Assembly (NCBI GenBank): GCA_963740065.1
Contig: CAVUCS010000001.1
Span: forward strand, 434,001-498,000
DNA: 64,000 bases
Direction: 5' to 3'
Source: DASVDE01 sp963740065
Lineage (GTDB): Bacteria > Actinomycetota > Thermoleophilia > Solirubrobacterales > 70-9
Shown here: positions 46,193 through 54,746 of the stretch, in pieces
How positions within the stretch are numbered: the first letter of the stretch is position 1
How the letters are laid out: the number at the start of each line of letters is the position of its first letter
The notes under the pieces: model-generated
The model's input: the letters and a program-made list of their open reading frames with translations, nothing else
Told to the model about the DNA's origin: nothing
Databases searched by the model: none
Position numbers and translations under genes: made by a program

Positions 46193-46450
46193 ATGCCCAT
46201 CTATGAGTTTGAGTGTGAGAAGTGTGGGGAGCGCTTTGAGGATCTGGTCGCAGTGGGGGTTGAGAGCGTCGCCTGTCCCTCCTGCGGCGCTCGCGACTCT
46301 CGTCGCATCCTCTCTTCGCTGGCGCCTCCGGGGCGCCAGCCGCGAGGAGCGAAGGTTCGCTCCGATGAGTCCAGGCGGCGGGACAAGGAGGCGGCGCGGG
46401 GGGAGCGTCTGGCCGAGACGAAGCGCAAGCGTGCCGCGGGTGAGCTGTGA
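46193..46450 (+). CDS. FmdB-type zinc-ribbon protein
   Basis: An 85-residue protein. Its N-terminus PIYEFECEKCGERFEDLVAV with a second CPSCG pair forms the FmdB/CxxC zinc ribbon, followed by a basic low-complexity tail (RSDESRRRDKEAARGERLAETKRKRAA). Members are small putative regulatory proteins of uncertain role. The GTG start of the uracil-DNA glycosylase overlaps its stop. Upstream (46150-46192) an imperfect hairpin CGACCTTCCC/GGGAAAGTAGGTCG may terminate the previous gene. Confidence 0.87.
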   Translation: MPIYEFECEKCGERFEDLVAVGVESVACPSCGARDSRRILSSLAPPGRQPRGAKVRSDESRRRDKEAARGERLAETKRKRAAGEL

Positions 46451-47070
46451 CGTCCTTGTCCGTCGAGGAGCGCCGGGCCAAGCTCGTCGAACTGTACGAG
46501 CAGGTTGGGGCCTGCACTAGATGTCCCCTGCATGAGACTCGCGACAAAGCTGTGTTCGGGGCGGGTCATGCCAATGCCGACCTGATGTTCGTCGGCGAAG
46601 CGCCCGGGGCTGAAGAGGATCGCCAGGGCCTTCCCTTTGTTGGCCGCGCCGGCCAGTTGCTCAACCAGCTCCTCGGGGAGATCGGAATGTCTCGGGAGGA
46701 CGTGTTTATCGCCAACGTGCTCAAGTCACGGCCACCCGACAACCGCGATCCCCAGCCGCTGGAAATTGAAGCTTGTCGCCCCTACCTGTTCGAGCAGGTG
46801 CGGCTGATCGAGCCGAAAGTCGTCTGCACGCTGGGCAATTTCGCGACCAAACTGTTGAGCGGCAGCCCGGTTGGCATCACCAAGGTGCGGGGCGCGCCGC
46901 AGGTGCACGAGTTGGGACAGCGCACCGTCTTCCTGCTTCCCCTCTTCCACCCGGCGGCCGCATTGCGCACTCCGGCCGTGAAAGAGACCCTGCGCGGCGA
47001 CTTCAAAAAACTTCCGGAGCTCCTTGCCACCCCCTTGCCCGGAGCCGACCAGCTTGATTTCTTTGGTTGA
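46447..47070 (+). CDS. Fe-S uracil-DNA glycosylase, family 4 type
   Basis: Removes uracil from DNA. Motifs: CTRCPLHETRDKAVFGAG, whose cysteines with later Cys residues hold the 4Fe-4S cluster; the active-site GEAPGAEEDRQGLPFVGRAGQLL; FIANVLKSRPPDNRDP with Cys in IEACRPYL; CTLGNFATKLLSG; and the C-terminal LPLFHPAAALRTP. The 207-residue length suits a family 4 enzyme. GTG 46447 overlaps the FmdB-like stop. The protein end is followed within 2 nt by tsaE. Confidence 0.92.
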   Translation: MTSLSVEERRAKLVELYEQVGACTRCPLHETRDKAVFGAGHANADLMFVGEAPGAEEDRQGLPFVGRAGQLLNQLLGEIGMSREDVFIANVLKSRPPDNRDPQPLEIEACRPYLFEQVRLIEPKVVCTLGNFATKLLSGSPVGITKVRGAPQVHELGQRTVFLLPLFHPAAALRTPAVKETLRGDFKKLPELLATPLPGADQLDFFG

Positions 47071-47071
47071 G

Positions 47072-47494
47072 ATGGAGAGATTTGCCAGTCACTCCGCCGC
47101 CGAAACGGAGGCGCTCGGCGCTCGGATCGCCGAGCGGCTCAACCCGGGTGACGTTGTCGTCGTCAGCGGGGAGGTTGGGGCTGGAAAGACGACGTTGATT
47201 CGCGGGGCCTGCCGCGCCCTCGGCATCGCCGGCCCGGTCACCTCTCCAACCTTCACGATTGGCCAGCGCTACACCGGCGGCCGCATGCCCGTCTCCCACC
47301 TTGATCTCTACCGGCTGGAGGACATGGCGGACGAAGACCCGGCCCTGCTGGAGGACTACCTCAGCCCCGAAGGCATCGCCTTCGTCGAGTGGCCCGCGGT
47401 GGCGGAACCGCACCTGGCGCGCCGGGCGCTGGAGGTGCGGCTCCGCCACACGGGTGGAGACAGCCGGTCCGTCGAGTTTGTTGAGGACTCCTAG
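47072..47494 (+). CDS. tsaE: tRNA threonylcarbamoyladenosine biosynthesis protein TsaE
   Basis: TsaE is the ATPase partner of TsaB-TsaD in t6A37 tRNA modification. The 140-residue protein has the P-loop VSGEVGAGKTTLIRGACRALG, then TSPTFTIGQRYTGG and the Walker-B-like region HLDLYRLEDMADEDPALLEDYLSPEGIAFVEWP. ATG 47072 follows the glycosylase stop by 1 nt; an in-frame TTG a few codons upstream is possible. It converges with the lipoprotein gene, overlapping by 4 bp. Confidence 0.95.
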   Translation: MERFASHSAAETEALGARIAERLNPGDVVVVSGEVGAGKTTLIRGACRALGIAGPVTSPTFTIGQRYTGGRMPVSHLDLYRLEDMADEDPALLEDYLSPEGIAFVEWPAVAEPHLARRALEVRLRHTGGDSRSVEFVEDS

Positions 47495-47850
47495 TAGCCG
47501 GAGTCGTTCAGCTGCTTCTTGGCTTCCGCCGAAGCGTCGTTGACCTTGTCCTGGGCCTGATCCAGCTTCTTGTTGGCCTCGTTTACCTTGTCCTGTGTCT
47601 GGCCGGGGATATCGGCCTCGTTGAGGTTCTTCTTGGCCTTATTGATCGCTTCATTGGCCTGCTTCTGGGCGTTGTCGACTGCATCGCTGGCCTGCTTCTT
47701 CAGATCGTTGGCCTGATCCGTGACGCTGTTGATCTGATCGCTGGCGCTGTCGGAGCTGCCACTGTCGCCGCAACCGGCCCAGACGGCGCCGCCGGCCGCG
47801 AGGGCCAGCACGACAACTATTGGCGCCGAACGGTGTTTGAATTTGCTCAC
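47491..47850 (-). CDS. small coiled-coil lipoprotein
   Basis: A 119-residue exported protein. A lipobox ends the signal peptide at AVWAGC (Cys28), and the mature part is a long amphipathic, Ala/Asn/Lys/Asp-rich coiled coil (DQINSVTDQANDLKKQASDAVDNAQKQANEAINKAKKNL). The periodic DQAxD/NEA pattern resembles repeated apolipoprotein-like or LEA-like helices. Start GTG 47850 is picked because AAGGAG lies 6 nt upstream. The function is unknown; it may be cell-surface or stress-related. Confidence 0.65.
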   Translation of the reverse strand: MSKFKHRSAPIVVVLALAAGGAVWAGCGDSGSSDSASDQINSVTDQANDLKKQASDAVDNAQKQANEAINKAKKNLNEADIPGQTQDKVNEANKKLDQAQDKVNDASAEAKKQLNDSGY

Positions 47851-47917
47851 CGAGTCTCCTTTTCGAGGGGGATGTAGCATCACCGTAACTGCGATCGAGA
47901 CGGGAAGGAAGCGCCGA

Positions 47918-48328
47918 ATGAGGGGAATAAAGACGCTTGCGGCACTGCTGTCCGTGGCCGCGCTGCTGGCCGCTGTTGTGCCCGCTATCGCCGGGGCGGC
48001 CCCATACAGGCATTACGTCGGCTGTGGCGCCTCCCAGAACGCGAGACCGTCACATACCTGCCCCAAGGCGGGTAAGAAGGGCGCCTTCTTCCGCGCCAGT
48101 CGCGGCAAGTCTTGTGTCGACCCTCAAGGGAACGCCGTTATCTGCGTGTATTACAAGGTCTGTGTCCGGTTCCCCGACAAGAGACACCTATGCGCGAATC
48201 GCCAACAGGCGATCAAGGGGGTGCTCTACGTCAACAAGATCACTTCCACCATCGTTGGTAAGCACAGGGTGACCTGGTTTGTCGGCGGCAAGAGAGTCGG
48301 GACTTTCATCTTCAAGGTCAACGGCTAG
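47918..48328 (+). CDS. secreted cysteine-containing protein of unknown function
   Basis: A 136-residue exported protein with a Sec-type signal peptide (GIKTLAALLSVAALLAAVVPAIAGAAP) and a mature domain with about six Cys residues (YVGCGASQNARPSHTCPKAG; KSCVDPQGNAVICVYYKVCVRFP; HLCANR), probably disulfide-bonded. It ends in KHRVTWFVGGKRVGTFIFKVNG, like an immunoglobulin-type strand pair. ATG 47918 has a GGGAAGGAAG site. It is divergent from the lipoprotein and lies 12 nt before tsaB. No family is recognised. Confidence 0.65.
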   Translation: MRGIKTLAALLSVAALLAAVVPAIAGAAPYRHYVGCGASQNARPSHTCPKAGKKGAFFRASRGKSCVDPQGNAVICVYYKVCVRFPDKRHLCANRQQAIKGVLYVNKITSTIVGKHRVTWFVGGKRVGTFIFKVNG

Positions 48329-48340
48329 CGGCGGCCCAAG

Positions 48341-49045
48341 CTGGTTGTAGTCGGCTTCGACACGGCGACCGACGACACCGCTGTCTGCGCCGCGCGCGAC
48401 GGCGAGGTTCTGTTCGAAACGCAACTTGGCCCCGTCCCCGGCGGCCGGCCCCGGCACGCCACGGGCCTGCTCGATCAGGTGGAAATGGCCGCCGACGTTG
48501 TCGGGGGCTGGGGGCAGGTCGACCGGATCGCCGTCGGATTGGGCCCCGGGTCTTTCACCGGGCTCCGGATAGGCATCGCAACCGCGCGAGCGCTTGGTTC
48601 CAGTCTCGGGCTGCCGGTTGTGGGTGCTTGCACGCTTGACGCTCTGGGGCGAGGGATCGGAGAGGAGAATGGCGAGAGGCCCGCTCTCGCCGTGCTGGAC
48701 GCTCGCCGCGGTGAGGTGTTCGCGGCGCTCTACTCGCCCGAGGGTCAGCGCCTTTGGGAACCGCTGGCCTTGTCTCCGCCGGACCTAGTCGAGCGCGTAG
48801 CGGCGCTGCCCGATCCTCCGCCGGCCGCCGGATCGGGGGCGGTACGATTTCGAGATGAGCTGGTTGGGTGTGGTGTCGAGGTTCCTGGCGATGCCGATCC
48901 CAGACACCGGGTCGCCGCGCGGCACATCTGCGCCGTCGCGACGGCGGTCGGAAGTTCGGGCGACGGCGACCCGGCCCCGATCTATTTGAGGCCCCCAGAC
49001 GCAGAGCGGTGGCGTGAGCGAGACACTTTCCAAAGATCCAAGTGA
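48341..49045 (+). CDS. tsaB: tRNA threonylcarbamoyladenosine biosynthesis protein TsaB (CTG start?)
   Basis: TsaB is the pseudo-kinase that dimerises with TsaD. The protein (about 234 residues) has VVVGFDTATDDTAVCAARDGEV, the family start, and IAVGLGPGSFTGLRIGIATARALGSSLGLPVVGA, DARRGEVFAALYSPEG and the C-terminal end DPAPIYLRPPDAERWRE. No ATG/GTG/TTG exists in frame between the upstream stop (48326) and GTG 48479, which would delete the ATPase-fold N-terminus. CTG 48341 is therefore the likely start, unless an indel hides the real one. It overlaps rimI by 32 bp. Confidence 0.85.
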   Translation: MVVVGFDTATDDTAVCAARDGEVLFETQLGPVPGGRPRHATGLLDQVEMAADVVGGWGQVDRIAVGLGPGSFTGLRIGIATARALGSSLGLPVVGACTLDALGRGIGEENGERPALAVLDARRGEVFAALYSPEGQRLWEPLALSPPDLVERVAALPDPPPAAGSGAVRFRDELVGCGVEVPGDADPRHRVAARHICAVATAVGSSGDGDPAPIYLRPPDAERWRERDTFQRSK

Positions 49046-49484
49046 GGTAGCTCGGGAGATCGAGGTGCGGCGGCTTGCCTACAGTGACCTGCCCGCTGTG
49101 ATCGCGATCGAGCGCCGCTCCTTCCCAACCCCGTGGTCGCTGGCGATGTTCGTGCTGGAGCTGTCGAAGCCGTCGGGGATCTGCCTCGCGGCGACCGCCG
49201 GGGATGAGTTGCTGGGGTATCTCGTTTGTTCCCGCTATGCCCAGGTTTGGCACCTGATGAACGTTGCGGTGGCGCCGGAGCGCCGCCGCGCGGGGGTTGC
49301 GGGGAGATTAATCACGCGCCTTTTCGAGGAGGCCAGAGGTGAGCTTCCCTTCACCCTCGAAGTGCGCGTGTCCAACGGCCAGGCGATCACGATGTATGAG
49401 CGCCTTGGCTTCCGCTCCGCGGGAGTGCGTCCCCGTTATTACCACGACAATGGCGAGGACGCGCTCATTATGTGGTTGGACTGA
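49014..49484 (+). CDS. rimI: ribosomal-protein-alanine N-acetyltransferase-like (RimI) protein
   Basis: A GNAT acetyltransferase of 156 residues. Motifs: VRRLAYSDLPAVIAIERRSFPTPWSLAMF, then VWHLMNVAVAPERRRAGVAGRLI (acetyl-CoA pyrophosphate loop) and LEVRVSNGQAITMYERLGFRSAGVRPRYYHDNGEDALIMWLD, which matches RimI. Located between tsaB and tsaD, it sits in the common TsaE-TsaB-RimI-TsaD arrangement and may acetylate ribosomal proteins. GTG 49014 is in the tsaB end. Confidence 0.92.
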   Translation: MSETLSKDPSEVAREIEVRRLAYSDLPAVIAIERRSFPTPWSLAMFVLELSKPSGICLAATAGDELLGYLVCSRYAQVWHLMNVAVAPERRRAGVAGRLITRLFEEARGELPFTLEVRVSNGQAITMYERLGFRSAGVRPRYYHDNGEDALIMWLD

Positions 49485-49491
49485 GGCTGCC

Positions 49492-50496
49492 TTGATCCTG
49501 GCGATCGAAACATCCTGTGATGACACCTGCGCCGCCGTTCTCGATGGGCCGCGAATTCTTTCCAACGTGATCTCCTCCCAGGCCGATCACGAGCGCTTCG
49601 GCGGGGTCGTGCCGGAAGTGGCGTCGCGACGCCACCTGGAGTTGGCGACGCCGGTGATCGATATGGCTCTGGGCGAGGCGAACGTCTCGCTCGACCAGGT
49701 TGAGGCGGTCGCCGTGACCGCCGGGCCCGGCTTGATCGGCGCTCTCCTGGTCGGAGTCAGCACGGCAAAGGCGATCGCCGCCTCGCGGCGGCTGCCGCTG
49801 ACGCCAGTCGATCACCTGCAGGGGCATGTCGCCGCGAACTTCCTCGAGCCGGAGCCCTTGGAGCCACCATTCATCTGCTTGCTGGCGAGTGGCGGGCACA
49901 CATTGCTGGCCGCGGTTCGCGACCACGAGGGCCATCAGGTCCTTGGCCAGACCCTCGACGACGCCGCCGGCGAGGCTTTCGACAAGGTCGCGCGAATGCT
50001 TGGCCTCGGCTTTCCCGGCGGTCCGGCGCTGCAGCGACTTGCCGAGGAGGGCGACCCGAACGCGTTTGAGATGCCGGTGGCGATGACGCGGGATCCCGGC
50101 CTTGATTTCAGCTTCAGCGGGCTGAAGACGGCGCTGGCCTATCGCTGCCGCGAGCTGGGGCCGGATGGAGTGGTGGAGCGCCGCGCCGATCTCGCCGCCG
50201 GCTTCCAAGCGGCGGCGGTTGGACAGCTGACTGCGAAGCTGGAGCGGGCATTGGCCCGTGGAGAGTGGGGGGCGGTCGCGCTCGGAGGCGGCGTCGCCGC
50301 CAACGGGCCACTGCGCGAAGCCGTCGCGACGCTTTGCGAGGAGCGAGGCTTGAAGTTGAAGCTGGTGCCGATCGAGCTCTGCACCGACAACGCGGCGATG
50401 ATCGGCTCCGCTTCGCGCTTCGCGCCGTCAATCCCGTATCCCGATTACCTCTCCTACGACGCCTTCGCGACAGGCGAAACGCCCGTGATGGTGTGA
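49492..50496 (+). CDS. tsaD: tRNA N6-threonylcarbamoyltransferase TsaD
   Basis: TsaD transfers threonylcarbamoyl to A37 of ANN tRNAs. The 334-residue protein begins ILAIETSCDDTCAAVLDG and has the metal motif HLQGHVAANF, HERFGGVVPEVASRRHLE, ICLLASGGHTLL and the C-terminal TDNAAMIG with the iron-binding Asp. It starts at TTG 49492, 7 nt after rimI, and ends 1 nt before the Grx-like gene. With tsaB and tsaE in this window, only tsaC is missing from the t6A pathway. Confidence 0.96.
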   Translation: MILAIETSCDDTCAAVLDGPRILSNVISSQADHERFGGVVPEVASRRHLELATPVIDMALGEANVSLDQVEAVAVTAGPGLIGALLVGVSTAKAIAASRRLPLTPVDHLQGHVAANFLEPEPLEPPFICLLASGGHTLLAAVRDHEGHQVLGQTLDDAAGEAFDKVARMLGLGFPGGPALQRLAEEGDPNAFEMPVAMTRDPGLDFSFSGLKTALAYRCRELGPDGVVERRADLAAGFQAAAVGQLTAKLERALARGEWGAVALGGGVAANGPLREAVATLCEERGLKLKLVPIELCTDNAAMIGSASRFAPSIPYPDYLSYDAFATGETPVMV

Positions 50497-50497
50497 G

Positions 50498-50758
50498 GTG
50501 GCGGAGGTCGTCGTCTACTCCCGGCCCGGTTGTCACCTTTGCGAGGAGGCGGTCGAGCGGATCATCGCCCTGCATGAGGAGGGCTATCGGTTCGGCTTGC
50601 ATGAGGTGGACATCGAGAGCGACGACCTACTGCTGCGGCGCCACCTCGAGCGCATCCCTGTAGTCGAAGTCGACGGTCTGGTCGTCTCCGAGCTGCTCCT
50701 CGATGAAGCCGGCCTGCGGGCGAGGCTCGATACTGTGGGGGCGCATGGAGATCATTGA
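50498..50758 (+). CDS. glutaredoxin-like CxxC protein
   Basis: An 86-residue thioredoxin-fold protein. It begins VVVYSRPGCHLCEEAVERI with the active-site CHLC, then EVDIESDDLLLRRHLERIPVVEVDGLVV with the cis-Pro (IPVV), as in DUF836/glutaredoxin-like proteins. It probably reduces a disulfide in the cytoplasm. It starts at GTG 50498 just after tsaD and overlaps rex by 14 nt, hinting at redox coupling with the Rex regulator. Confidence 0.9.
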   Translation: MAEVVVYSRPGCHLCEEAVERIIALHEEGYRFGLHEVDIESDDLLLRRHLERIPVVEVDGLVVSELLLDEAGLRARLDTVGAHGDH

Positions 50759-51410
50759 GGGCCGTGAAGTGGGGAACGGGTTGATCGTCGACGGCGAGCG
50801 ACTCTCGCTCGGCGTCGCGGCGCGCCTGTCGCGCTATCTGCAGGTGCTCACCCAAGCGCGGAAGATGGGACGAGAAACGATCTCCTCCCAGGAGCTCTCT
50901 GAGTACACGCACATCAACCCGACTCAGATTCGGCGCGATCTTTCCGGCTTCGGCAAGTTCGGCAAGCGCGGCGTCGGCTACAACGTCGAATCCCTGGTCT
51001 TGGAGATCCGCAAGATCCTTCGTACCTCGGGCCAGCACAACATCGCCCTTTTCGGCGCCGGAAACCTCGGCCAGGCGATCGCCAGCTCCGACATTTTCGC
51101 CGACCACGGCTTCCAGATCGTCGCCATGTTCGACGTTGACCCGTCCGTCGTCGGCACCCAGGTCGGTGAGCTGTCGGTGCGGGACTTCGGCGAGCTGGAG
51201 GCGGTGGTGTCCGATGATGAGATCGTCGTGGGTGTCCTCGCCGTTCCGGCCGGGGCCGCCCAGGACGTCGCCGATCGTCTTGTTGAAGCCGGCGTAAAAA
51301 TCATCTTCAACTACTCCGAGCAGCTGCTTCAGGTGCCGCCGGAGGTGACGGTGCACGCGTCCAGCCCGGCCGTCGACCTCCTCTACGCGCTCTACTTCTA
51401 CTTGGCCTGA
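50745..51410 (+). CDS. rex: redox-sensing transcriptional repressor Rex
   Basis: Rex binds operators when the NADH/NAD+ ratio is low. The 221-residue protein has an N-terminal winged helix (RLSRYLQVLTQARKMGRETISSQELSEYTHINPTQIRRDLSGFGKFGKRGVGYNV) and a Rossmann domain with NIALFGAGNLGQAI and VAMFDVDPSVVG. It likely controls respiratory genes. ATG 50745 overlaps the preceding CxxC gene by 14 nt. In many GC-rich Gram-positives rex is followed by heme or respiratory genes; here a YbdK-like ligase follows. Confidence 0.94.
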   Translation: MEIIEGREVGNGLIVDGERLSLGVAARLSRYLQVLTQARKMGRETISSQELSEYTHINPTQIRRDLSGFGKFGKRGVGYNVESLVLEIRKILRTSGQHNIALFGAGNLGQAIASSDIFADHGFQIVAMFDVDPSVVGTQVGELSVRDFGELEAVVSDDEIVVGVLAVPAGAAQDVADRLVEAGVKIIFNYSEQLLQVPPEVTVHASSPAVDLLYALYFYLA

Positions 51411-51420
51411 GGGCTGAGCC

Positions 51421-52578
51421 TTGTCCCTGGATCTGAACCTCGTTCGGGAGAGATTCGAGAACTCCACCGACTTCACGATCGGGCTGGAGGAGGAGTTCGC
51501 GATTCTCGATCCGGCGACGCTGGAGCTGGAGCACCGTTTCGAGGACGTCTATGCCGCTTGCCGCGCCGACGAAGTGCTGGCCGAGTCGGCGGCCGGAGAG
51601 TTGATTGCCTCAGAGATTGAGATTCGCTCGGGTCGCTCGGAGAGCTTTGCCGAAGCGGTCGAGAGGCAACGAGAGCGTCGCGCGCGGCTGTTTGAGCTGG
51701 TCGATGGGATGGGATTGGCCCTGGGCGCGACCGGGACACACCCTTGGGCGAGCTACCTCGACCAGCGAATCATCGACACGCCGCATTACCGGCGCCTCCA
51801 GCACGAGCTCGGCTGGGTCGCGCAGCGCAATAACACCTGGAGCATGCACGTCCATATGGGGGTCCGCGGTGCCGACCGGGCAGTCGCCGTCTGCGACTGG
51901 ATGCGGGAGCTGCTGCCCCTGCTGCTGGCCGTTTCGGCCAACTCGCCTTTCCTCGACCGGCGCGATACCGGACTGCACACCGCCCGCACGGAGATCTTCA
52001 CTCGCACCTTTCCGCGCTGCGGCATCCCGAGTCCGTTCGTCGACTGGGACACGTACGCCGACTTCGTCGGGATGCTGGAGCGGACGGGGACGATTGTCGA
52101 GTCGACCCAGCTTTGGTGGAGCGTGCGCCCGCATCACCATTTCGGCACGGTCGAGGTGCGGATCTGCGATGCACAGACCAGGGGGGATGAGTCTTTTGCT
52201 CTGGCCGGATTGATCGCGGCTTGCATCGCGCAGACGTCGATGGACTACGACGAGCACGGCTATGACGGGGCCGGGAGACCGCTGCTCGACCGTGAAATTG
52301 AGGAGAACCTTTGGCGGGCCATTCGCTATGGGATGAGCGGCAGACTGATCGATTTCCGCCGGGGCGCCGTGGTCGAGGCGCGGGAGGCGCTGGAGGGGGT
52401 TTTGGCCTGGACCGAGCCGGCGCGCTCACGCCTCGGGATCGATGTGGAGTTGCCTGAGCGAAACGGCGCCCAGCGAGCGCGGGAGGCGCTGGATAACGGG
52501 GTCTCAATCGAGGAGATCTACGGAGATGCCGTGAAGGAGACAAGGCGTACCTACACCGCTGCGAAGCAGGCCGCGTAA
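51421..52578 (+). CDS. YbdK-type carboxylate-amine ligase (GCS2 family)
   Basis: A glutamate-cysteine ligase-like enzyme of 385 residues. The N-terminal signature FTIGLEEEFAILDPATLEL, with catalytic Glu/Asp, is followed by TGTHPWASYLDQR, NNTWSMHVHMGVRGADRA, HHHFGTVEVRICDAQTR and a C-terminal region. It belongs to the YbdK/GCS2 group, where members can make gamma-glutamyl-cysteine or a similar amide; the substrate is not proven. TTG 51421 is 10 nt after rex. Confidence 0.86.
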   Translation: MSLDLNLVRERFENSTDFTIGLEEEFAILDPATLELEHRFEDVYAACRADEVLAESAAGELIASEIEIRSGRSESFAEAVERQRERRARLFELVDGMGLALGATGTHPWASYLDQRIIDTPHYRRLQHELGWVAQRNNTWSMHVHMGVRGADRAVAVCDWMRELLPLLLAVSANSPFLDRRDTGLHTARTEIFTRTFPRCGIPSPFVDWDTYADFVGMLERTGTIVESTQLWWSVRPHHHFGTVEVRICDAQTRGDESFALAGLIAACIAQTSMDYDEHGYDGAGRPLLDREIEENLWRAIRYGMSGRLIDFRRGAVVEAREALEGVLAWTEPARSRLGIDVELPERNGAQRAREALDNGVSIEEIYGDAVKETRRTYTAAKQAA

Positions 52579-52620
52579 ACGGCATCAACAGTGGGACAGC
52601 GCTCGCGCCGCGCTCATAGA

Positions 52621-52626
52621 TAAACT
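52621..52626 (+). promoter_or_regulatory. putative -10 of hppA
   Basis: TAAACT in the 80-nt gap between the ligase stop and hppA; then about 30 nt of leader containing the site CGGAGGA, 6 nt before TTG 52659. No convincing -35. Confidence 0.35.
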
Positions 52627-52658
52627 CCCGCGCCGCTAAAAACAGCCGGAGGATTAAC

Positions 52659-54746
52659 TTGACCAGTTTCTTGACCGATCATGGAGTTGTCGTCGCGCTC
52701 GTCTGCGCAGCAACGGCAGTCGTATATGGCTTGGTGGTTACCCAGCGCCTTCTGAAGAAGTCGCCTGGCAACGACCGTATGCAGGAGATTTCGGGCGCTG
52801 TCCAGGAGGGCGCCAGCGCCTACCTGCGTCGCCAGTACCTGATCATCACCGCGGTCGCGGTGCCCCTCGCAATCGTCTTGTGGATCCTGCAGGACTACAA
52901 GACCGCGATCGGATTCGTGATCGGTGGCGTTCTCTCCGGCGCGACTGGGTTCATTGGCATGAATCTGTCGGTGCGGGCAAACTCGCGGGTCGCCGAGGCG
53001 GCGCGCGGAGGAGTTCCCCCGGCGCTCGACGTTGCTTTCAAGGGTGGCTCGGTCACCGGAATGCTGGTCGTCGGCTTGGCGCTGTTTGGCGTTGCCGGCT
53101 ACTACGGCATCCTGACCGTCACCGGCAGCACCGATAAGGAGGCCGTTGACGCGCTGATCGGCCTTGGCTTCGGAGGCTCCCTGATCTCAGTCTTCGCCCG
53201 ACTGGGCGGCGGCATCTTCACCAAGGCCGCCGATGTCGGCGCCGACCTGGTCGGCAAGGTCGAGGCGGGGATCCCCGAGGACGATCCTCGCAACCCGGCT
53301 GTGATCGCCGACAACGTCGGCGACAACGTCGGCGATTGCGCCGGCATGGCCGCCGACCTCTTCGAGACTTACGCGGTCACCTCGGTTGCGGTGATGCTGC
53401 TCGGCGTGCTCACCTTCACGGGCGCGGCCGGCGACTACGCGGGTGAGGTGGCGATCTTCCCGCTGGTGATCGGCGGCGTCGCGATTCTCGCCTCGATCGT
53501 CGGAGCGCTCTCCGTGCGGACCAAGTCCGATCGGGTCGAGGGCGCGCTGTACCAGGGGATGATCGTCTCCGGGATCCTCTCGATCGCGGCCTTCTACCCG
53601 ATCACTGAGTGGCTGATGGGTGACGCGCTGCAGTTCGGCCTCAGCGCCACGGCTGATGCCGTCAGCGTTACCGACCTTTGGCTATGCGCCGTGATCGGGG
53701 TCGCAGTTACAGCTCTGCTGTTCGTAATTACGGACTACTACACATCGACCCGCTTCCGCCCGGTTAAGACGATTGCCCGGGCATCGGAGACCGGTCACGC
53801 GACCAACATCATCCAGGGCCTCGCCCAGGGGTTCCAGTCCACCGCCGCTCCGGCGTTGGTGCTGGCCCTGGCGATCCTTGCTGCCAACGAGTTGGCGGGG
53901 ATTTACGGGATCGGCGTCGCTGTCATGGCGCAGCTTTCGCTCTGTGGCTTGATCGTCGCGCTCGATGCTTTCGGGCCGATCACCGACAACGCCGGCGGCA
54001 TCGCCGAGATGGCGGATCTGCCCGAAGATGTCCGCAACGTGACCGATCCGCTCGACGCGGTAGGCAACACGACCAAGGCTGTGACCAAGGGGTACGCGAT
54101 CGGCTCCGCCGCGCTTGCCGCGCTGGTTCTGTTCGCGGCCTTCAAGAGCGAGTTGAGAGCGGAGGCGCCGGCCGGCTTCGATCTCAACAGCCTCTTCAAT
54201 CTCTCCAGCCCTGACGTGCTGATCGGGCTGATCATCGGCGGCATGATGGTCTACCTGTTTGCCGCCCTGGCGATCGAAGCGGTCGGCCGTGCCGGCGGTC
54301 AGGTGGTCGAAGAGGTGCGCAAACAGTTCCGCGAGCACCCGGGGATCATGGAAGGCACCGAGAAGCCGGAGTACGGCAAGACGGTGAGCATTGTCACCCT
54401 GGCCGCTCAGAAGGAGATGATCCTTCCCTCCCTGATTCCGATTGTCGTGCCGGTGGTCGTCGGCCTGCTCAGCGTCGACGCGCTCGGCGGCCTGTTGATC
54501 GGCGTCATCGTCGTTGGCCTCTTCGCCGCGATTTCGATGACCGCAGGCGGTGGCGCCTGGGACAACGCGAAGAAGTTGATCGAGGACGGCGCCCACGGCG
54601 GCAAGGGCTCCGAAGCCCACGCTGCCTCGGTCACCGGCGACACCGTCGGCGACCCCTACAAGGACACCGCTGGTCCGGCGATCAACCCAATGATCAAGGT
54701 CGCGAACATCGTCGCGATCCTGATCATTCCGATAGTCCACTTTTAA
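52659..54746 (+). CDS. hppA: membrane-bound H+-translocating pyrophosphatase
   Basis: An integral membrane pyrophosphatase of 695 residues with about 15-16 helices that couples pyrophosphate hydrolysis to proton export. The active site is GGGIFTKAADVGADLVGKVEAGIPEDDPRNPAVIADNVGDNVGDCAG, and the later VTGDTVGDPYKDTAGPAINPMIK completes it. The residue after NTT is Lys in GNTTKAVTKGYAIGSAAL, the signature of K+-independent enzymes, which pump H+. A CGGAGGA site precedes TTG 52659. It may energise the membrane under low ATP. Confidence 0.96.
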   Translation: MTSFLTDHGVVVALVCAATAVVYGLVVTQRLLKKSPGNDRMQEISGAVQEGASAYLRRQYLIITAVAVPLAIVLWILQDYKTAIGFVIGGVLSGATGFIGMNLSVRANSRVAEAARGGVPPALDVAFKGGSVTGMLVVGLALFGVAGYYGILTVTGSTDKEAVDALIGLGFGGSLISVFARLGGGIFTKAADVGADLVGKVEAGIPEDDPRNPAVIADNVGDNVGDCAGMAADLFETYAVTSVAVMLLGVLTFTGAAGDYAGEVAIFPLVIGGVAILASIVGALSVRTKSDRVEGALYQGMIVSGILSIAAFYPITEWLMGDALQFGLSATADAVSVTDLWLCAVIGVAVTALLFVITDYYTSTRFRPVKTIARASETGHATNIIQGLAQGFQSTAAPALVLALAILAANELAGIYGIGVAVMAQLSLCGLIVALDAFGPITDNAGGIAEMADLPEDVRNVTDPLDAVGNTTKAVTKGYAIGSAALAALVLFAAFKSELRAEAPAGFDLNSLFNLSSPDVLIGLIIGGMMVYLFAALAIEAVGRAGGQVVEEVRKQFREHPGIMEGTEKPEYGKTVSIVTLAAQKEMILPSLIPIVVPVVVGLLSVDALGGLLIGVIVVGLFAAISMTAGGGAWDNAKKLIEDGAHGGKGSEAHAASVTGDTVGDPYKDTAGPAINPMIKVANIVAILIIPIVHF

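Noticed and set aside
49221..49250. Possible extra type B palindrome in rimI (TTGTTCCCGCTATGC)
   Set aside because: Only one half matches; there is no opposite arm, and the bases encode conserved rimI sequence.
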